A stretch of DNA of 64,000 nt from an uncultured Roseobacter sp. (lineage in GTDB: Bacteria > Pseudomonadota > Alphaproteobacteria > Rhodobacterales > Rhodobacteraceae). The position numbers and the translations under genes are program-made. The stretch is from positions 1-64,000 of the forward strand of contig NZ_CANMDB010000007.1 of the NCBI RefSeq assembly GCF_947496515.1, read 5' to 3'. Below the pieces are notes generated by a model. The model was not told where the DNA came from. It worked only from the letters and a program-made list of their open reading frames with translations, and ran no database searches. This document shows, piece by piece, positions 34,414 to 43,700 of the stretch; positions within the stretch are counted from its first letter, which is position 1; each line of letters begins with the position of its first letter.

Positions 34414-35411
34414 CCGCATGGCTGCCAAAGGACTTCTGGACGCGCAATGAAACGCTTGTCGCCGGTGTCGTTGTCTTGTTCTGCATCATCGCGATGCTGT
34501 CGGATCCGCGGTTTCTCACGATCACGACCGTGTCGGATCTGCTACGCGCGGCCATCGTCATCGGGATCCTCGCGGTCGGCGCCATGCTGGTGCTGGTCTC
34601 CGGCGGGATCGATGTCAGTTTCACCGCAATCGCGGTCTTTGCGATGTATGCGTCCTCGGTCCTGTTTCTGGCCGTGTGGCCGGGGGCGCCATGGCCCCTG
34701 ATCTTTGCTGCGTCCATCGTCTTCGGAGCCCTGCTGGGGGCGATCAACGGTTTTTTCATCGCGTTTATGGGTCTGCCCACGCTGATTGTCACCCTTGGCA
34801 CACTGTCGGTCTTCAGAGGCTTTCTGCTCACCTTTATCGGCTCGCAGCGGATCTCCGATCTGCCCCCTGCCATGCGGGATTTTTCGCGTGGCGTTCTGGC
34901 GCGGGGCACGACGGAGGCGGGGAATTTCTACTCCATTCCCTGGGCCGCTCTTGCCCTGCTGTTCGTGATCGTGATGACGTGGTTTATCCTGCGCAAAACC
35001 ATGCTGGGGCGGTCGATCTATGCCATCGGCGGGTCGGTCGAGAGCGCGCGGCGCATCGGCATCAACGTCAGGTGGACGCAGTTTTTCGTCTATGTCTATG
35101 TGGGCGCGCTGGCCGGTCTTGCCGGGATCATCCACGGCTCGGTCGGGCGTATGGCGGATCCGTTTTCACTTGTGGGGCTGGAGCTGTCGGTGATTGCCGC
35201 CGTGGTGCTGGGTGGCGCGCGGCTGATCGGGGGATATGGCACGCTCACGGGCACGCTGCTGGGCGTTGCTCTCATCGTCATCGTGCAGAACAGCCTGATC
35301 GTAATCGGCATTCCCACCACATGGCAATCGGTCACAATCGGGCTGCTGATCCTCTTGGGCACGGGCGTTCCCGCCTACCGCGCCAAGCGGGCCGCCAGCC
35401 GCGCAGGATAA
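34410..35411 (+). CDS. Sugar ABC transporter permease 1 (operon 2)
   Basis: A 333-residue RbsC-like membrane protein. Typical segments are GAMLVLVSGGIDVSFTAIAV, FIAFMGLPTLIVTLGTL, SIYAIGGSVESARRIGINV (ATPase contact loop) and GGYGTLTGTLLGVALIV. It is translationally coupled to the ATPase (ATGA) and followed after 7 bases by a second, different permease. The pair should form a heterodimer, as in AI-2 and rhamnose importers. Confidence 0.9.
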   Translation: MTAWLPKDFWTRNETLVAGVVVLFCIIAMLSDPRFLTITTVSDLLRAAIVIGILAVGAMLVLVSGGIDVSFTAIAVFAMYASSVLFLAVWPGAPWPLIFAASIVFGALLGAINGFFIAFMGLPTLIVTLGTLSVFRGFLLTFIGSQRISDLPPAMRDFSRGVLARGTTEAGNFYSIPWAALALLFVIVMTWFILRKTMLGRSIYAIGGSVESARRIGINVRWTQFFVYVYVGALAGLAGIIHGSVGRMADPFSLVGLELSVIAAVVLGGARLIGGYGTLTGTLLGVALIVIVQNSLIVIGIPTTWQSVTIGLLILLGTGVPAYRAKRAASRAG

Positions 35412-35418
35412 AGACATC

Positions 35419-36432
35419 ATGACACCACGTGCAAGCAAGGCCGATTTCACGAAGACCCCGGAATTCCGCCTGTTGATCATCGCGGTTCTCGTCTTTGGCC
35501 TGATGTCGGTGCTATCGCCGGACAGGTTCCTGTCCGCGCAGAACCTCACCTCCATGGCGTTCCAGTTTCCGGAGTTCGCCATCCTCGCGCTGGCGATGAC
35601 CATCACCATGATGACGGGCGGCATTGATCTGTCGGTTGTTGGCGTGGCGAACCTCTCCGCGGTGGTGGCCGCCCTGATCCTGACCCAGTTCTCCGATCCG
35701 TCGATGCCCGCGGCGCAATCCGCGTTCTGGCTGAGTCTCGCGATTACGGCGGCGATGTGCATCGGGGCCGTGGCCGGTGTGCTGAACGGTGCGCTTGTGG
35801 CGTTCTTTGGTCTGCCGCCCATTCTGGCCACCCTTGGATCCGGGCTGGTGTTTACCGGCTTTGCCATTGCCATGACGGGCGGCAGTGCGGTGATGGGCTT
35901 TCCCGACGCGGTCGCCGTCATCGGCAACGGTCAGGTTTGGGGCATTCCGGTGCCACTGATCCTCTTTGCGGCACTCGCCGTGCTGCTTCATCTCATCCTC
36001 ACGCGGACGGCCTTCGGGCTCCGGGTCAGCATGTATGGTGCCAACCCCTTGGCTGCACTCTATGCTGCGATCGACATCAACCGCATGTTGCTCAAGGTCT
36101 ATGTCATCGCGGGCATGTTCTCGTCCATCGCGGGCCTGATCATCATGAGCCGCGCGAATTCGGCAAAGGCGGATTACGGATCCTCCTACCTGCTGCTGGC
36201 CGTGCTGATCGCTGTGCTGGGCGGTGTGAACCCCTACGGCGGTTACGGGCGGGTGATCGGCGTGGTCCTCGCGGTGCTGTCCATGCAGTTCCTGTCGAGC
36301 GGGCTGAACATGCTGCAGGTCTCCAATTTCGCACGAGAGCTGATCTGGGGCGTGCTGCTGATCCTCGTGATGGTCATCAACACCAACGCTCTGGCGACCC
36401 TGCGCGCGAGCATGACTAGATCACCGAGATAA
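35419..36432 (+). CDS. Sugar ABC transporter permease 2 (operon 2)
   Basis: A 337-residue RbsC-like membrane protein distinct from permease 1. Segments include ALAMTITMMTGGIDLSVVGV, FFGLPPILATLGSGLVFTG, GLRVSMYGANPLAALYAAID (contact loop) and GVNPYGGYGRVIGVVLAV. It begins 7 bases after permease 1 and ends 30 bases before the DhaK gene. Two unlike permeases with one double ATPase mark this importer as different from the other two ribose-type systems of the window. Confidence 0.9.
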   Translation: MTPRASKADFTKTPEFRLLIIAVLVFGLMSVLSPDRFLSAQNLTSMAFQFPEFAILALAMTITMMTGGIDLSVVGVANLSAVVAALILTQFSDPSMPAAQSAFWLSLAITAAMCIGAVAGVLNGALVAFFGLPPILATLGSGLVFTGFAIAMTGGSAVMGFPDAVAVIGNGQVWGIPVPLILFAALAVLLHLILTRTAFGLRVSMYGANPLAALYAAIDINRMLLKVYVIAGMFSSIAGLIIMSRANSAKADYGSSYLLLAVLIAVLGGVNPYGGYGRVIGVVLAVLSMQFLSSGLNMLQVSNFARELIWGVLLILVMVINTNALATLRASMTRSPR

Positions 36433-36462
36433 CACCGCTGTCCTGAATGAGGGGAGAAGACG

Positions 36463-37464
36463 ATGAAAAAGATACTCAACAAACCCGAAGACTACGTGGA
36501 TGAGATGCTCGCGGGGATGACGGCCGCACATCCCGAGCACTACAAGCTTTACGGCGACAGCGGCAAAGTCGTCGTGCGCGCCAAGGCGGGAAAGGGCGGC
36601 AAGGTCGGCATCGTCACCGGTGGCGGCTCGGGCCATCTGCCCGTCTTTACCGGCTACGTGGGTGAGGGGCTGCTGGATGGCTGTGCCATTGGCGATGTTT
36701 TCTCCTCCCCCTCCGCCGAGCAGATGGCCGATGCGATCCGGGCCGCTGACAGCGGGGCAGGGGTCCTGCGGCTTTACGGGAACTACGGCGGTGACGTGAT
36801 GAATTTCGACATGGCCGGTGAATTGGTCGAGTTCGAGGATATCACCTGCTCCACCGTTCTGTTGGCCGATGACGTCGCCTCCGCCCCGCCGGACGAAGCC
36901 CAAAAACGCCGTGGCGTCGCGGGCATGATCTATGCGTTCAAGATGGCCGGTGCCGCCGCCGAAGAGGGACGCGATCTCGACGCTGTAACAGCCTTGGCGC
37001 AAAAGGCGGCGGATGCCTGCAGATCGATCGGTGCGGCGCTGTCGCCCTGTACGGTACCGCAGGCAGGCAAGCCGACGTTCGAGATCGCCGAGGATGAGAT
37101 GGAAATGGGCATGGGCATCCACGGCGAACCCGGGGTCTGGCGCGGCAAGCTGCAAACGGCAGATCAGATTGCGGGCGAGATGATGGACCGGCTTCTGGCG
37201 GAGGTCCCGCTGACCGGCGGTGACCGTGTCTCTGTTCTGGTGAACTCGCTCGGGGCGACACCGCCCGAAGAGCTTTACATCCTTTACCGCATCGTCAAGA
37301 CCCGTCTGGAGGATGCCGGAGCAACGATTGTCATGCCGCTGATCGGGCGGTACGCCACCTCGATGGAGATGGCGGGTGTTTCGTTCACGTTGTGCAAGCT
37401 TGATGCTGAATTGGAAACGCTGCTCAAGGCTCCCTGCGACTGCGCGTTCTGGAGCGTCGGATGA
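36463..37464 (+). CDS. DhaK-type ketose kinase subunit
   Basis: A 333-residue protein of the dihydroxyacetone kinase K-subunit fold. It contains IVTGGGSGHLPVFTGYVG (substrate pocket), DVFSSPSAEQM, VLRLYGNYGGDVMNFDMA and His220 in MGIHGEPG, which forms the covalent hemiaminal with the ketose carbonyl (His218 in E. coli DhaK). A GGGGAGAAGA site precedes the ATG. It overlaps the DhaL gene by 4 bases. In apionate, erythritol and threitol catabolism, DhaK-type proteins phosphorylate L-erythrulose (LerK). With an apionate lactonase and its own sugar importer nearby, an erythrulose kinase is at least as likely as a dihydroxyacetone kinase. I leave the symbol open. Confidence 0.9.
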   Translation: MKKILNKPEDYVDEMLAGMTAAHPEHYKLYGDSGKVVVRAKAGKGGKVGIVTGGGSGHLPVFTGYVGEGLLDGCAIGDVFSSPSAEQMADAIRAADSGAGVLRLYGNYGGDVMNFDMAGELVEFEDITCSTVLLADDVASAPPDEAQKRRGVAGMIYAFKMAGAAAEEGRDLDAVTALAQKAADACRSIGAALSPCTVPQAGKPTFEIAEDEMEMGMGIHGEPGVWRGKLQTADQIAGEMMDRLLAEVPLTGGDRVSVLVNSLGATPPEELYILYRIVKTRLEDAGATIVMPLIGRYATSMEMAGVSFTLCKLDAELETLLKAPCDCAFWSVG

Positions 37465-38060
37465 CCATCACGCACGACGTCCTGCTTGCCGCGATTGACC
37501 GCATCACTGCTGCGATGCAGCGGGATTTCGACAGGCTCAACGCCGCTGACGGGGCGCTCGGGGACGGCGATCTGGGCGTAACCATGTCCCGGGGCATGCG
37601 GGCGATCTCCGACATGAAGGAGGATTTGCCGGACGATATCGGCACGGCGCTCTTTCAGTGTGCGCAGGCCTTCACGAAGACCTCCGGATCGTCGTACGGC
37701 ACCCTGATGGCGACGGGCCTGATGAGTGCAGCAAAGACCCTTCGGGGCCAGAAAGCCATCGAGGCAAGCGCCATTCCCGAGCTGATCGCCGCGGCCCGCG
37801 ACAAGATGCAGGAACGCGGCAAGGCGGAGTTGGGGGGCAAAACGGTGCTCGACAGCCTGGACTACTTGGCCAGTGCGATGGCGGGGGCCGACGACATGGC
37901 AGCCGCGGCGGCACAGGCGGTCGACACGGCGCTGGATGATTTTCGCGACAAACCGGCGACGGTCGGTCGCGCCCGCATCTTTGGCGAAAAAAGCATCGGC
38001 ATGGATGATCCCGGGATGTTGGCGATGCAATCGGTGGTGAAGGCCGCCGTCGATCTTTAG
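37461..38060 (+). CDS. DhaL-type ketose kinase subunit (ATP-binding)
   Basis: A 199-residue protein with the DhaL all-helical nucleotide-binding barrel. Asp30, Asp35 and Asp37 in AADGALGDGDLGVTM are the Mg-ADP ligands at the same positions as in E. coli DhaL. SSYGTLMATGLMSAAK, LDSLDYLASAMAGADDM and KPATVGRARIFGEKSIGMDD cover the rest. It has no PTS DhaM partner nearby, so the pair is presumably ATP-dependent, as in split DhaK-DhaL kinases of other importer operons. Last gene of operon 2; start and stop overlap DhaK in ATGA. Confidence 0.9.
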   Translation: MTITHDVLLAAIDRITAAMQRDFDRLNAADGALGDGDLGVTMSRGMRAISDMKEDLPDDIGTALFQCAQAFTKTSGSSYGTLMATGLMSAAKTLRGQKAIEASAIPELIAAARDKMQERGKAELGGKTVLDSLDYLASAMAGADDMAAAAAQAVDTALDDFRDKPATVGRARIFGEKSIGMDDPGMLAMQSVVKAAVDL

Positions 38061-38428
38061 CAGCTAGGCGTCGGGCGCGGTGGCACGAGCACGCGAGACT
38101 GCCGCTCACGCATCGTCCGTCGCCCGTGCCGCGCGAATGTCTCGGCGGGGCGGCGAGGACGCCCGGCCTAAGCGGCTTGCCACTGCCAAATCCCGCTCAT
38201 CTCAAACCTATCTTCGGAGCGTATGGGAACGGTTCAGATAAACTTCACCCCTGACGCGGGCAGATGGTTTGAGCGGGTATGATCGCCCGGCGACAACCCG
38301 TAGACTGAACGCCGCAAGTGTTCTTGCGGCGTGCCCCATGATCGGACCTGCTTCTTCCAACATAGCCAGATGGACGTCGTTCAGGCGCGGGTTCTGGATA
38401 CAATCCGCTTCCAGCGGAGGATGTCCTA
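38061..38428. other. Gene-free stretch between convergent operons
   Basis: The 368 bases separate the DhaL gene from the convergent aldo/keto reductase gene. A hairpin at 38309-38332 is the only clear structure. The short open frames on both strands are GC-rich shadows without ribosome sites. Confidence 0.5.
38309..38332. terminator. Hairpin between convergent operons
   Basis: ACGCCGCAAG at 38309-38318 and CTTGCGGCGT at 38323-38332 form a perfect 10-bp stem with a TGTT loop. It lies about 100 bases beyond the end of the leftward aldo/keto reductase gene and 250 beyond dhaL. It may end transcription from either side; there is no T run. Confidence 0.5.
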
Positions 38429-39508
38429 TCATACCAGCGGATCTTCACCGCCGTAGTGCCGGTCCGGGTAGTCCGCGTGCAGCGCCTGATCCGCCGGGCC
38501 GAAGCGCGGGCGGGCAAAGTTGTGCTGATGCCAGTAGGGATAGATCAACGGCAAGCGGCTCACATCATTCAAACGGGTCAATTCATCCTCTGTCAGAACC
38601 AGATCCACCGCGCGGAAGTTGCGCTCAAACTGCTCTGCGGTGCGCCCACCGAGGACGACGGATGCCACCGCCGGACGGGTGAGCAACCAGGCAAGGGCAA
38701 CCTGCGCCGCCTCGACACCCCGCGCCTCTCCGATCTCGACCAGAGCATCGACAATGGTCCAGAGCCGCTCCATGTCGCGGATTGGAGGCTCATTCCAACC
38801 CGCTGCCTGACGCGACCCTTCGGCAGGCTCCGAGCCGCGGCGGTGCTTGCCCGACAACAGACCTGCCGCCAGCGGCGACCAGACCTGAACACCCAGACCC
38901 TGATCCACCGACAGCGGTAGCAACTCGTACTCCGCCTCTCGCGCCTCCAGTGTGTAGTGGATTTGCTGCGCCACGAAGCGGCTCGCATGCCCGGGTGCCG
39001 CGGCAAGGGATTTCATCACCTGCCAGCCCGAGTAGTTCGAACACCCCGCATAGCGCACCTTGCCCTGCTGGATCAGCGTGTCGAGTGCTGCCATCTTTTC
39101 CTCGACCGGCGTCAGCCCGTCCCACTCATGCATGTAGTAAAGATCGATATGATCGGTGCGCAGCCGCTTGAGCGACCGTTCGCATTCGCGGATCAGGTGC
39201 CACCGGGACACGCCTTGATCGTTCGGCCCGTCGCCGATGGGCATCCGCGCTTTCGAGGTGACGAGGATATCGTCATATCGCCCTTCGAGCACCTCGCCGA
39301 GGATCTCTTCGGACAGTCCGGTGGAATACATGTTCGCCGTGTCGAACATATTCAAACCGTGATCAATGCAGGTGTCCACCAACCGGCGGGCATCGCCCAC
39401 GTCCTGGCTGGCCGTGCGCCCGAAGTCTCCCCGCCCGCCAAAGGTGAAGGTTCCCATGGTAATGACCGAAATGTGCAGCCCCGTGCGCCCCAGCGTGCGA
39501 TATTTCAT
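38429..39508 (-). CDS. Aldo/keto reductase of the DHAP-shunt operon
   Basis: A 359-residue AKR. The catalytic tetrad is visible: Asp56 and Tyr61 in NMFDTANMYSTG, Lys86 in ILVTSKARM and His127 in DLYYMHEWDG. The NADPH-binding end reads SVVLGGRTAEQFERN. AGGA lies 5 bases before the ATG at 39508. It starts 7 bases after the aldolase stop and is the last gene of the mtnK-mtnA operon. Cleavage of 5-methylthioribulose 1-phosphate or 5-deoxyribulose 1-phosphate by the aldolase yields methylthioacetaldehyde or acetaldehyde. Reduction of such an aldehyde to the alcohol is the role I infer; the substrate is not proven by the sequence. Confidence 0.85.
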   Translation of the reverse strand: MKYRTLGRTGLHISVITMGTFTFGGRGDFGRTASQDVGDARRLVDTCIDHGLNMFDTANMYSTGLSEEILGEVLEGRYDDILVTSKARMPIGDGPNDQGVSRWHLIRECERSLKRLRTDHIDLYYMHEWDGLTPVEEKMAALDTLIQQGKVRYAGCSNYSGWQVMKSLAAAPGHASRFVAQQIHYTLEAREAEYELLPLSVDQGLGVQVWSPLAAGLLSGKHRRGSEPAEGSRQAAGWNEPPIRDMERLWTIVDALVEIGEARGVEAAQVALAWLLTRPAVASVVLGGRTAEQFERNFRAVDLVLTEDELTRLNDVSRLPLIYPYWHQHNFARPRFGPADQALHADYPDRHYGGEDPLV

Positions 39509-39515
39509 GATGTTC

Positions 39516-40196
39516 CTAGCTTTCCGTTTTGTCTCTGCCGCGCGGCCCGTAGGTCTTGAAGGCGACCATGACCTCGGCGATCTCGTCATCTCTTAGGATA
39601 TGTGCAGCACCTCCGATGCTACCGAACAGGTAGGTGCGCGCGAGGGCCTCGAGCTCCTCCAGCCGCCATCTGGCCTTGTCGATCGTCTCGCCCAGAACGG
39701 TGGCCCCATGATTGGCCATCAGACATCCGTGCCGGTCGGACATGATCTCGGCCATGTTTGCACAAAGCTCCGGGCTGCCGAAGAGCGCATAGTCAGCCAA
39801 TGGCACGTCGTTGCCGCCAAACGCGGCGATCATATAGTGACAGGCCGGGATCTTGCGGCGCTGCACGGCCAGCACAGAGCAGTAGGGCGGGTGGGCATGC
39901 AATACCACAGGCATGTCAGGGCGCGCCTGGTGCATCCCCTGATGGAAAGGCCACTCCGAGGATGGTTTCGCGCCACCGTCAACAGGCGACCCGCTCAGCG
40001 GAATGGTGACCAGTGCGTCCGGCGTCAGGTCCTCGTAGGGCACGCCCGAGGGTGTGATCAGAATACCACCGTCGATCCGGGCCGAGATATTGCCGGAGGT
40101 TCCCTGATTGAGGTGCCGTTCGTTCATCCACAGACAGGCATCAATCAGTGCCTGACGTGTTTGGGCCGTGTCGGGCAGCGGGGGTGCCGCTCTCAT
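39516..40196 (-). CDS. Class II aldolase of the DHAP shunt (Ald2-like)
   Basis: A 226-residue class II aldolase/adducin-family protein. The zinc ligands of fuculose-phosphate aldolase (Glu73, His92, His94, His155) recur here as Glu81 (SSEWPFH), His100 and His102 (LHAHPPYC) and His163 (MANHGATV), each shifted by exactly 8 residues. The N-terminal NQGTSGNISAR is the phosphate-binding loop. Its operon partners are MtnA and MtnK. In the DHAP shunt this enzyme cleaves 5-methylthioribulose 1-phosphate (or the 5-deoxy analogue) to DHAP and a C2 aldehyde. The ATG overlaps the regulator stop in ATGA. The family alone would also allow fuculose or rhamnulose phosphate; the context decides. Confidence 0.88.
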   Translation of the reverse strand: MRAAPPLPDTAQTRQALIDACLWMNERHLNQGTSGNISARIDGGILITPSGVPYEDLTPDALVTIPLSGSPVDGGAKPSSEWPFHQGMHQARPDMPVVLHAHPPYCSVLAVQRRKIPACHYMIAAFGGNDVPLADYALFGSPELCANMAEIMSDRHGCLMANHGATVLGETIDKARWRLEELEALARTYLFGSIGGAAHILRDDEIAEVMVAFKTYGPRGRDKTES

Positions 40197-41200
40197 ATCG
40201 CCATCTCCAAAAGATCTTGCGCGATCTGCGTGCTTGTGGCGAGGTGTGTGACAAAACCGCCCTTGATCGCGGCACAGGCCGGTCGCGCGCGGTCAGGTCC
40301 TCCAGCGACGAGCAGCCCCATCTCCTTGCCGCGCATGTGCTCCAGCGATACGCCGATCATGCGCTCTTCGACAGGTGCGAACACCGGCTGCCCGTTGCCG
40401 TCAATCAGACGGCCGCAGACCACGCCCACGGCCCCTTTCGCGCGGTAATCCGCCATGCTGTCCGCGCCTAGAATACCGCTGCGCACCACATGGGCATCGG
40501 CGTCGCAGGTGCCACAGGCCAGAACGGTCTTGTTGCAGTCGGATAATGCCTCAAGCTGGCCCCGCACGACCGGTTCATCGCACAGGGCGTCCCGAAGATC
40601 CCTGTTTGACAGAACCAGCGGTACATGCAGGTTCACACACTGCCCTCCCAGCCGGTGTGCCAGCATTGACGTGCAGGCCTCCGCTTCGAACCCGGGTGCG
40701 GCAGGACGCGACCCCAACAGCTGGATCACCGTCAGATCCGGCACCGGCGTATAGGGCACCTGCTGTGCCATCTGGTAGACCGTCGCGCCCCAGGAAACGC
40801 CCAGCCGGTCGCCGGGCTCCAGCAGGCGGGGCAGCCAGTCGGCGGCGGCCCGGGTCACCCGTGAAACGCTGGCAGCCGCTGTTTCGGGTCCGGTCGTGTC
40901 ATCCGGTACGACGAGTGCGTCCAATAGCCCGTAGGCGCGACAGAGATCCGCCGCGAGCCGGTGCCCCCGGAAGACGTCGCTGTCCAGATGCACCCTGACC
41001 CAGTCCCGCGCGCGTGCCTCGTTGAGGTAATTCACCACCGAGGCCCGGCTGATCCGCATACGCGCCGCAATCTGGTTCTGGTTCAACCCGTCGTGATAGT
41101 AGAGCCACGCGGCCTCGACAAAGAGCGACTCGTCGCGCGGCGTAAGACGTGCAAGATGGGTGCCACCGTTTTTGGGGGCGTTGAGGGACCCGACGGACAT
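40193..41200 (-). CDS. SorC-family regulator of the DHAP-shunt locus
   Basis: A 335-residue protein. The N-terminal HTH reads AAWLYYHDGLNQNQIAARMR and SRASVVNYLNEARARDWVRV. The C-terminal SorC sugar-binding domain has LGVSWGATVYQMAQQVPY, DLTVIQLLGSRPA, VCGRLIDGNGQPVF and LLVAGGPDRARPACAAI. It lies inside the operon, 9 bases after mtnA and overlapping the aldolase gene by 4 bases. It is distinct from the SorC protein at 30642-31625. The probable effector is a sugar phosphate of the pathway, such as 5-methylthioribose 1-phosphate. It likely controls the divergent mtnK and ABC promoters at 43594-43700. Confidence 0.88.
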   Translation of the reverse strand: MSVGSLNAPKNGGTHLARLTPRDESLFVEAAWLYYHDGLNQNQIAARMRISRASVVNYLNEARARDWVRVHLDSDVFRGHRLAADLCRAYGLLDALVVPDDTTGPETAAASVSRVTRAAADWLPRLLEPGDRLGVSWGATVYQMAQQVPYTPVPDLTVIQLLGSRPAAPGFEAEACTSMLAHRLGGQCVNLHVPLVLSNRDLRDALCDEPVVRGQLEALSDCNKTVLACGTCDADAHVVRSGILGADSMADYRAKGAVGVVCGRLIDGNGQPVFAPVEERMIGVSLEHMRGKEMGLLVAGGPDRARPACAAIKGGFVTHLATSTQIAQDLLEMAI

Positions 41201-41209
41201 GCGCGCGCC

Positions 41210-42313
41210 CTATTCAGCGGCCTGCGCATAATCGGGAAACAGCGCTGCCAATCCGCTCTCGGACGCGTCGCACACACCTCTTTCGGTGATCAGGCCGGTG
41301 ACCAGCCGGTTCGGTGTGACGTCAAAGGCGGGATTACCGCCACCGGTGCCGTCCGGCGTGACCCTGACTGTACCGATGTCCCCCGTGTCGGTGAGGCCCT
41401 GCACGTGCGTGACCTCTTGGGCCTCCCGCTCTTCAATCGGGATCTCGGCCACGCCGTCGCTGACGCTCCAGTCGATCGTGGGGGAGGGCAGGGCCACATA
41501 GAAAGGCACGCCGTTGTCATGGGCAGCAAGCGCCTTGAGATAGGTGCCGATCTTGTTGCACACGTCCCCGCGCCGCGTCGTACGGTCGGTGCCCGTTATC
41601 ACCATATCGACCATCCCGTGCTGCATCAGATGGCCGCCCGCGTTGTCGGTGATGTAGGTATGGGGCAGGCCGTGCTGGCCCAACTCCCAGGATGTCAGCG
41701 CCCCCTGATTTCGGGGCCGGGTTTCGTCCACCCAGACGTGTAGCGGCAGACCGGCGTCATGGGCATGGTACATCGGGCTGGTGGCCGTGCCCCAATCGAC
41801 GGTGGCGAGCCATCCGGCATTGCAATGGGTCAGCACGCGCACAGGCTCGCCCGCGGGCTTTCCAGCAGCGATCTCGCGGATCAGGGCCAGACCGTTCTCG
41901 CCAATCCGGCGGTTAATTTCGACGTCTTCATCGGCGATCTCATGCGCGAGGGTCAAAGCAGCGGCGGCGCGGTCGGCGAGCGACAGCGGGCGCAACGCGG
42001 CGCGGCAGCGGTCCAGAGCCCAGCGGAGGTTGATGGCCGTCGGGCGTGTCTTCTCAAGGAAGTCCCAGGCCGCATCCATGTTTCCGTCGGAGGGATCTTC
42101 GGCCATGGCGAGCGCCATTCCGTAAGCTGCCGTGGCCCCGATCAGCGGCGCGCCCCGGACGCGCATCTGATAGATGGCATCGGCAAAGTCCTGCATCGTT
42201 ACAACCGGGATGACACGAAAGTCGTGCGGCAACCAACGTTGGTCAATGATCTCCAGAACGCCCTTTTCGCTGTTCCACCAGAGGGATCGGTAATGTGTGC
42301 CGTCGATCTTCAT
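41210..42313 (-). CDS. mtnA: 5-methylthioribose-1-phosphate isomerase (or 5-deoxyribose-1-P isomerase)
   Basis: A 367-residue protein of the eIF2B-like aldose-ketose isomerase family, full length for Mtn[21 protein letters not shown] and [14 protein letters not shown] are conserved. The catalytic Cys164 lies in [10 protein letters not shown] and Asp243 in [39 protein letters not shown] closes the domain. It converts 5-methylthioribose 1-phosphate to the ribulose form and also accepts the 5-deoxy analogue in DHAP-shunt bacteria. It overlaps mtnK by 4 bases. No mtnB, mtnC or mtnD is present, so the classical methionine salvage route is not completed here. Confidence 0.93.
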   Translation of the reverse strand: MKIDGTHYRSLWWNSEKGVLEIIDQRWLPHDFRVIPVVTMQDFADAIYQMRVRGAPLIGATAAYGMALAMAEDPSDGNMDAAWDFLEKTRPTAINLRWALDRCRAALRPLSLADRAAAALTLAHEIADEDVEINRRIGENGLALIREIAAGKPAGEPVRVLTHCNAGWLATVDWGTATSPMYHAHDAGLPLHVWVDETRPRNQGALTSWELGQHGLPHTYITDNAGGHLMQHGMVDMVITGTDRTTRRGDVCNKIGTYLKALAAHDNGVPFYVALPSPTIDWSVSDGVAEIPIEEREAQEVTHVQGLTDTGDIGTVRVTPDGTGGGNPAFDVTPNRLVTGLITERGVCDASESGLAALFPDYAQAAE

Positions 42314-43593
42314 GAGACGTCCTTTCCGTTAAAGCTCCGCGCCAGAGCGCACACCGCTTCCACGCCGGAGATCTCCTCCGCCGTGTGGATCAATTCCGCG
42401 CCCATCATGAGGTTGCGCGCCTCCAGCCGCGCCCGCAGGGACACATCGGCGATTTCCTCGAAATCCGCATTGTGGGCCAGCGACAGACAGCGTCGGTGCA
42501 TCTCGATGCCGCAGACCGCCCAGGCGTCGCGCCAGATCCCCGCGAGCACGGCGTCGCAGGCCGGGGTGCTGTCGTGACCCTGATCCTCGAAGAGCGATGC
42601 GGGGTACAGGATACCGGTCCGCTCGGTTTTCCACAGATGGCGAAACTCCGTCTCGAAGGTGCTGCAGGTGTCGGCGATCACAGCGAGTATCCAGGCCTGA
42701 TAGTCATCGAGGCCGGACGCGCGATGCGCGGGTTGACTGAAGTAGGCCATCAGGAAATTCGCGCACAGCATGCCGATGTCGAACCCCATGGGTCCGTATT
42801 GGACGAACTCCGGGTCGATCACTTTGCTGTCGCTGTCCGTCGACATGATGGACCCTGAATGCAGATCGCCATGCACCATCGTCTCGGTGTTTGACACAAA
42901 CCGCTGCAGCGCCTTCTGCGCGCGTACCTTCAGACCCACATCGGCGCGCAGCCGTGCGACCACCGGTTCCAGCCCTTCGGTCTGGTTGTTCATCTCCGCA
43001 TCGAAATAGGGGTCTGTAAAGACCAGAGCCTCCGTGATGGCGGGGATCTCGATGTTACCGGCAAAAAGGGCCACATCCGTTTTCTTGTCACCACTCTGCA
43101 TCGAGAGCTCCGAGCCACGGAACGCCGTCCGCGCGCAATAGCAACCCAGAAACGCTGCGAGCCCCTCCACCCGTTCGCCAGCGATGAGCTTGCGGCGCAG
43201 GATCACGTGTGGAGCAAGAAACTCCATGACGATCAATGCCTGGGTTTCATCGAAATAGTGCACAACAGGGACCGCGCCCGGGTCGCGGGCGGCCTGCCGG
43301 GTCAGTGCGTGATACTCAAAGAACGCGCGATATAGCGGCAGTGGCCAGCTGTCTCCGACAAGGCGCACATAGGGCAGGGCCTGTTTGATGATTGCCTTGC
43401 CGCCCGGGCCGCTCACGATGAAGACGAGGTTGAGATTGCCATCGCCAATCTCCTCGACGCGCCAGGTCGATGCGTCCTCTCCGACCTGAGCGGCGAGCGC
43501 TGCCACGCCTTTTAATCGCTCCGGCAAAGTTTCTACTGTCAGGGCCTCATAGGTGTTGGCCGCACCCATTGTCCCGCCGCGCTCTTGCTTCAT
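42310..43593 (-). CDS. mtnK: 5-methylthioribose kinase
   Basis: A 427-residue kinase of the choline/aminoglycoside-kinase fold. The N-terminal lobe has [20 protein letters not shown] (glycine-rich loop) and [15 protein letters not shown] (Lys70 for ATP). The hinge is [10 protein letters not shown], and the catalytic loop is His241-Gly-Asp243-Leu-His245 in [30 protein letters not shown] is the Mg-binding DPE segment. It phosphorylates methylthioribose at C1. As the first gene of the leftward operon it implies supply of free methylthioribose or a 5-deoxysugar, either imported by the divergent ABC system or formed by a nucleosidase; no MtnP is encoded here. An ATG at 43569 is an alternative start. 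Confidence 0.93.
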   Translation of the reverse strand: MKQERGGTMGAANTYEALTVETLPERLKGVAALAAQVGEDASTWRVEEIGDGNLNLVFIVSGPGGKAIIKQALPYVRLVGDSWPLPLYRAFFEYHALTRQAARDPGAVPVVHYFDETQALIVMEFLAPHVILRRKLIAGERVEGLAAFLGCYCARTAFRGSELSMQSGDKKTDVALFAGNIEIPAITEALVFTDPYFDAEMNNQTEGLEPVVARLRADVGLKVRAQKALQRFVSNTETMVHGDLHSGSIMSTDSDSKVIDPEFVQYGPMGFDIGMLCANFLMAYFSQPAHRASGLDDYQAWILAVIADTCSTFETEFRHLWKTERTGILYPASLFEDQGHDSTPACDAVLAGIWRDAWAVCGIEMHRRCLSLAHNADFEEIADVSLRARLEARNLMMGAELIHTAEEISGVEAVCALARSFNGKDVS

Positions 43594-43700
43594 CGTGCTG
43601 CCACCCCCGCCGAATGCGCCCCATGGTTAGACTCATGTCATGCCATTTGACAAAAGTATTTTATCGCGCCTATCGTCGCGACACAAGAGGGAGGATCAGA
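43594..43700. promoter_or_regulatory. Divergent promoter region mtnK / ABC importer 3
   Basis: This 107-bp gap drives the leftward mtnK operon and the rightward importer. On the plus strand TTGACA at 43647-43652 and TATCGT at 43671-43676 (18-base spacer) could form a sigma-70 promoter with a leader of about 18 bases. Nearby repeats (ATGG at 43623 with CCAT at 43643, and CATGTCATG between them) could be the SorC operator. Box assignments are tentative. Confidence 0.45.

Noticed and set aside
43470-43700. N-terminal extension of the importer 3 ATPase
   Set aside because: It would be antisense to mtnK and lacks homology; the GTG at 43701 has a strong ribosome site and starts the domain.
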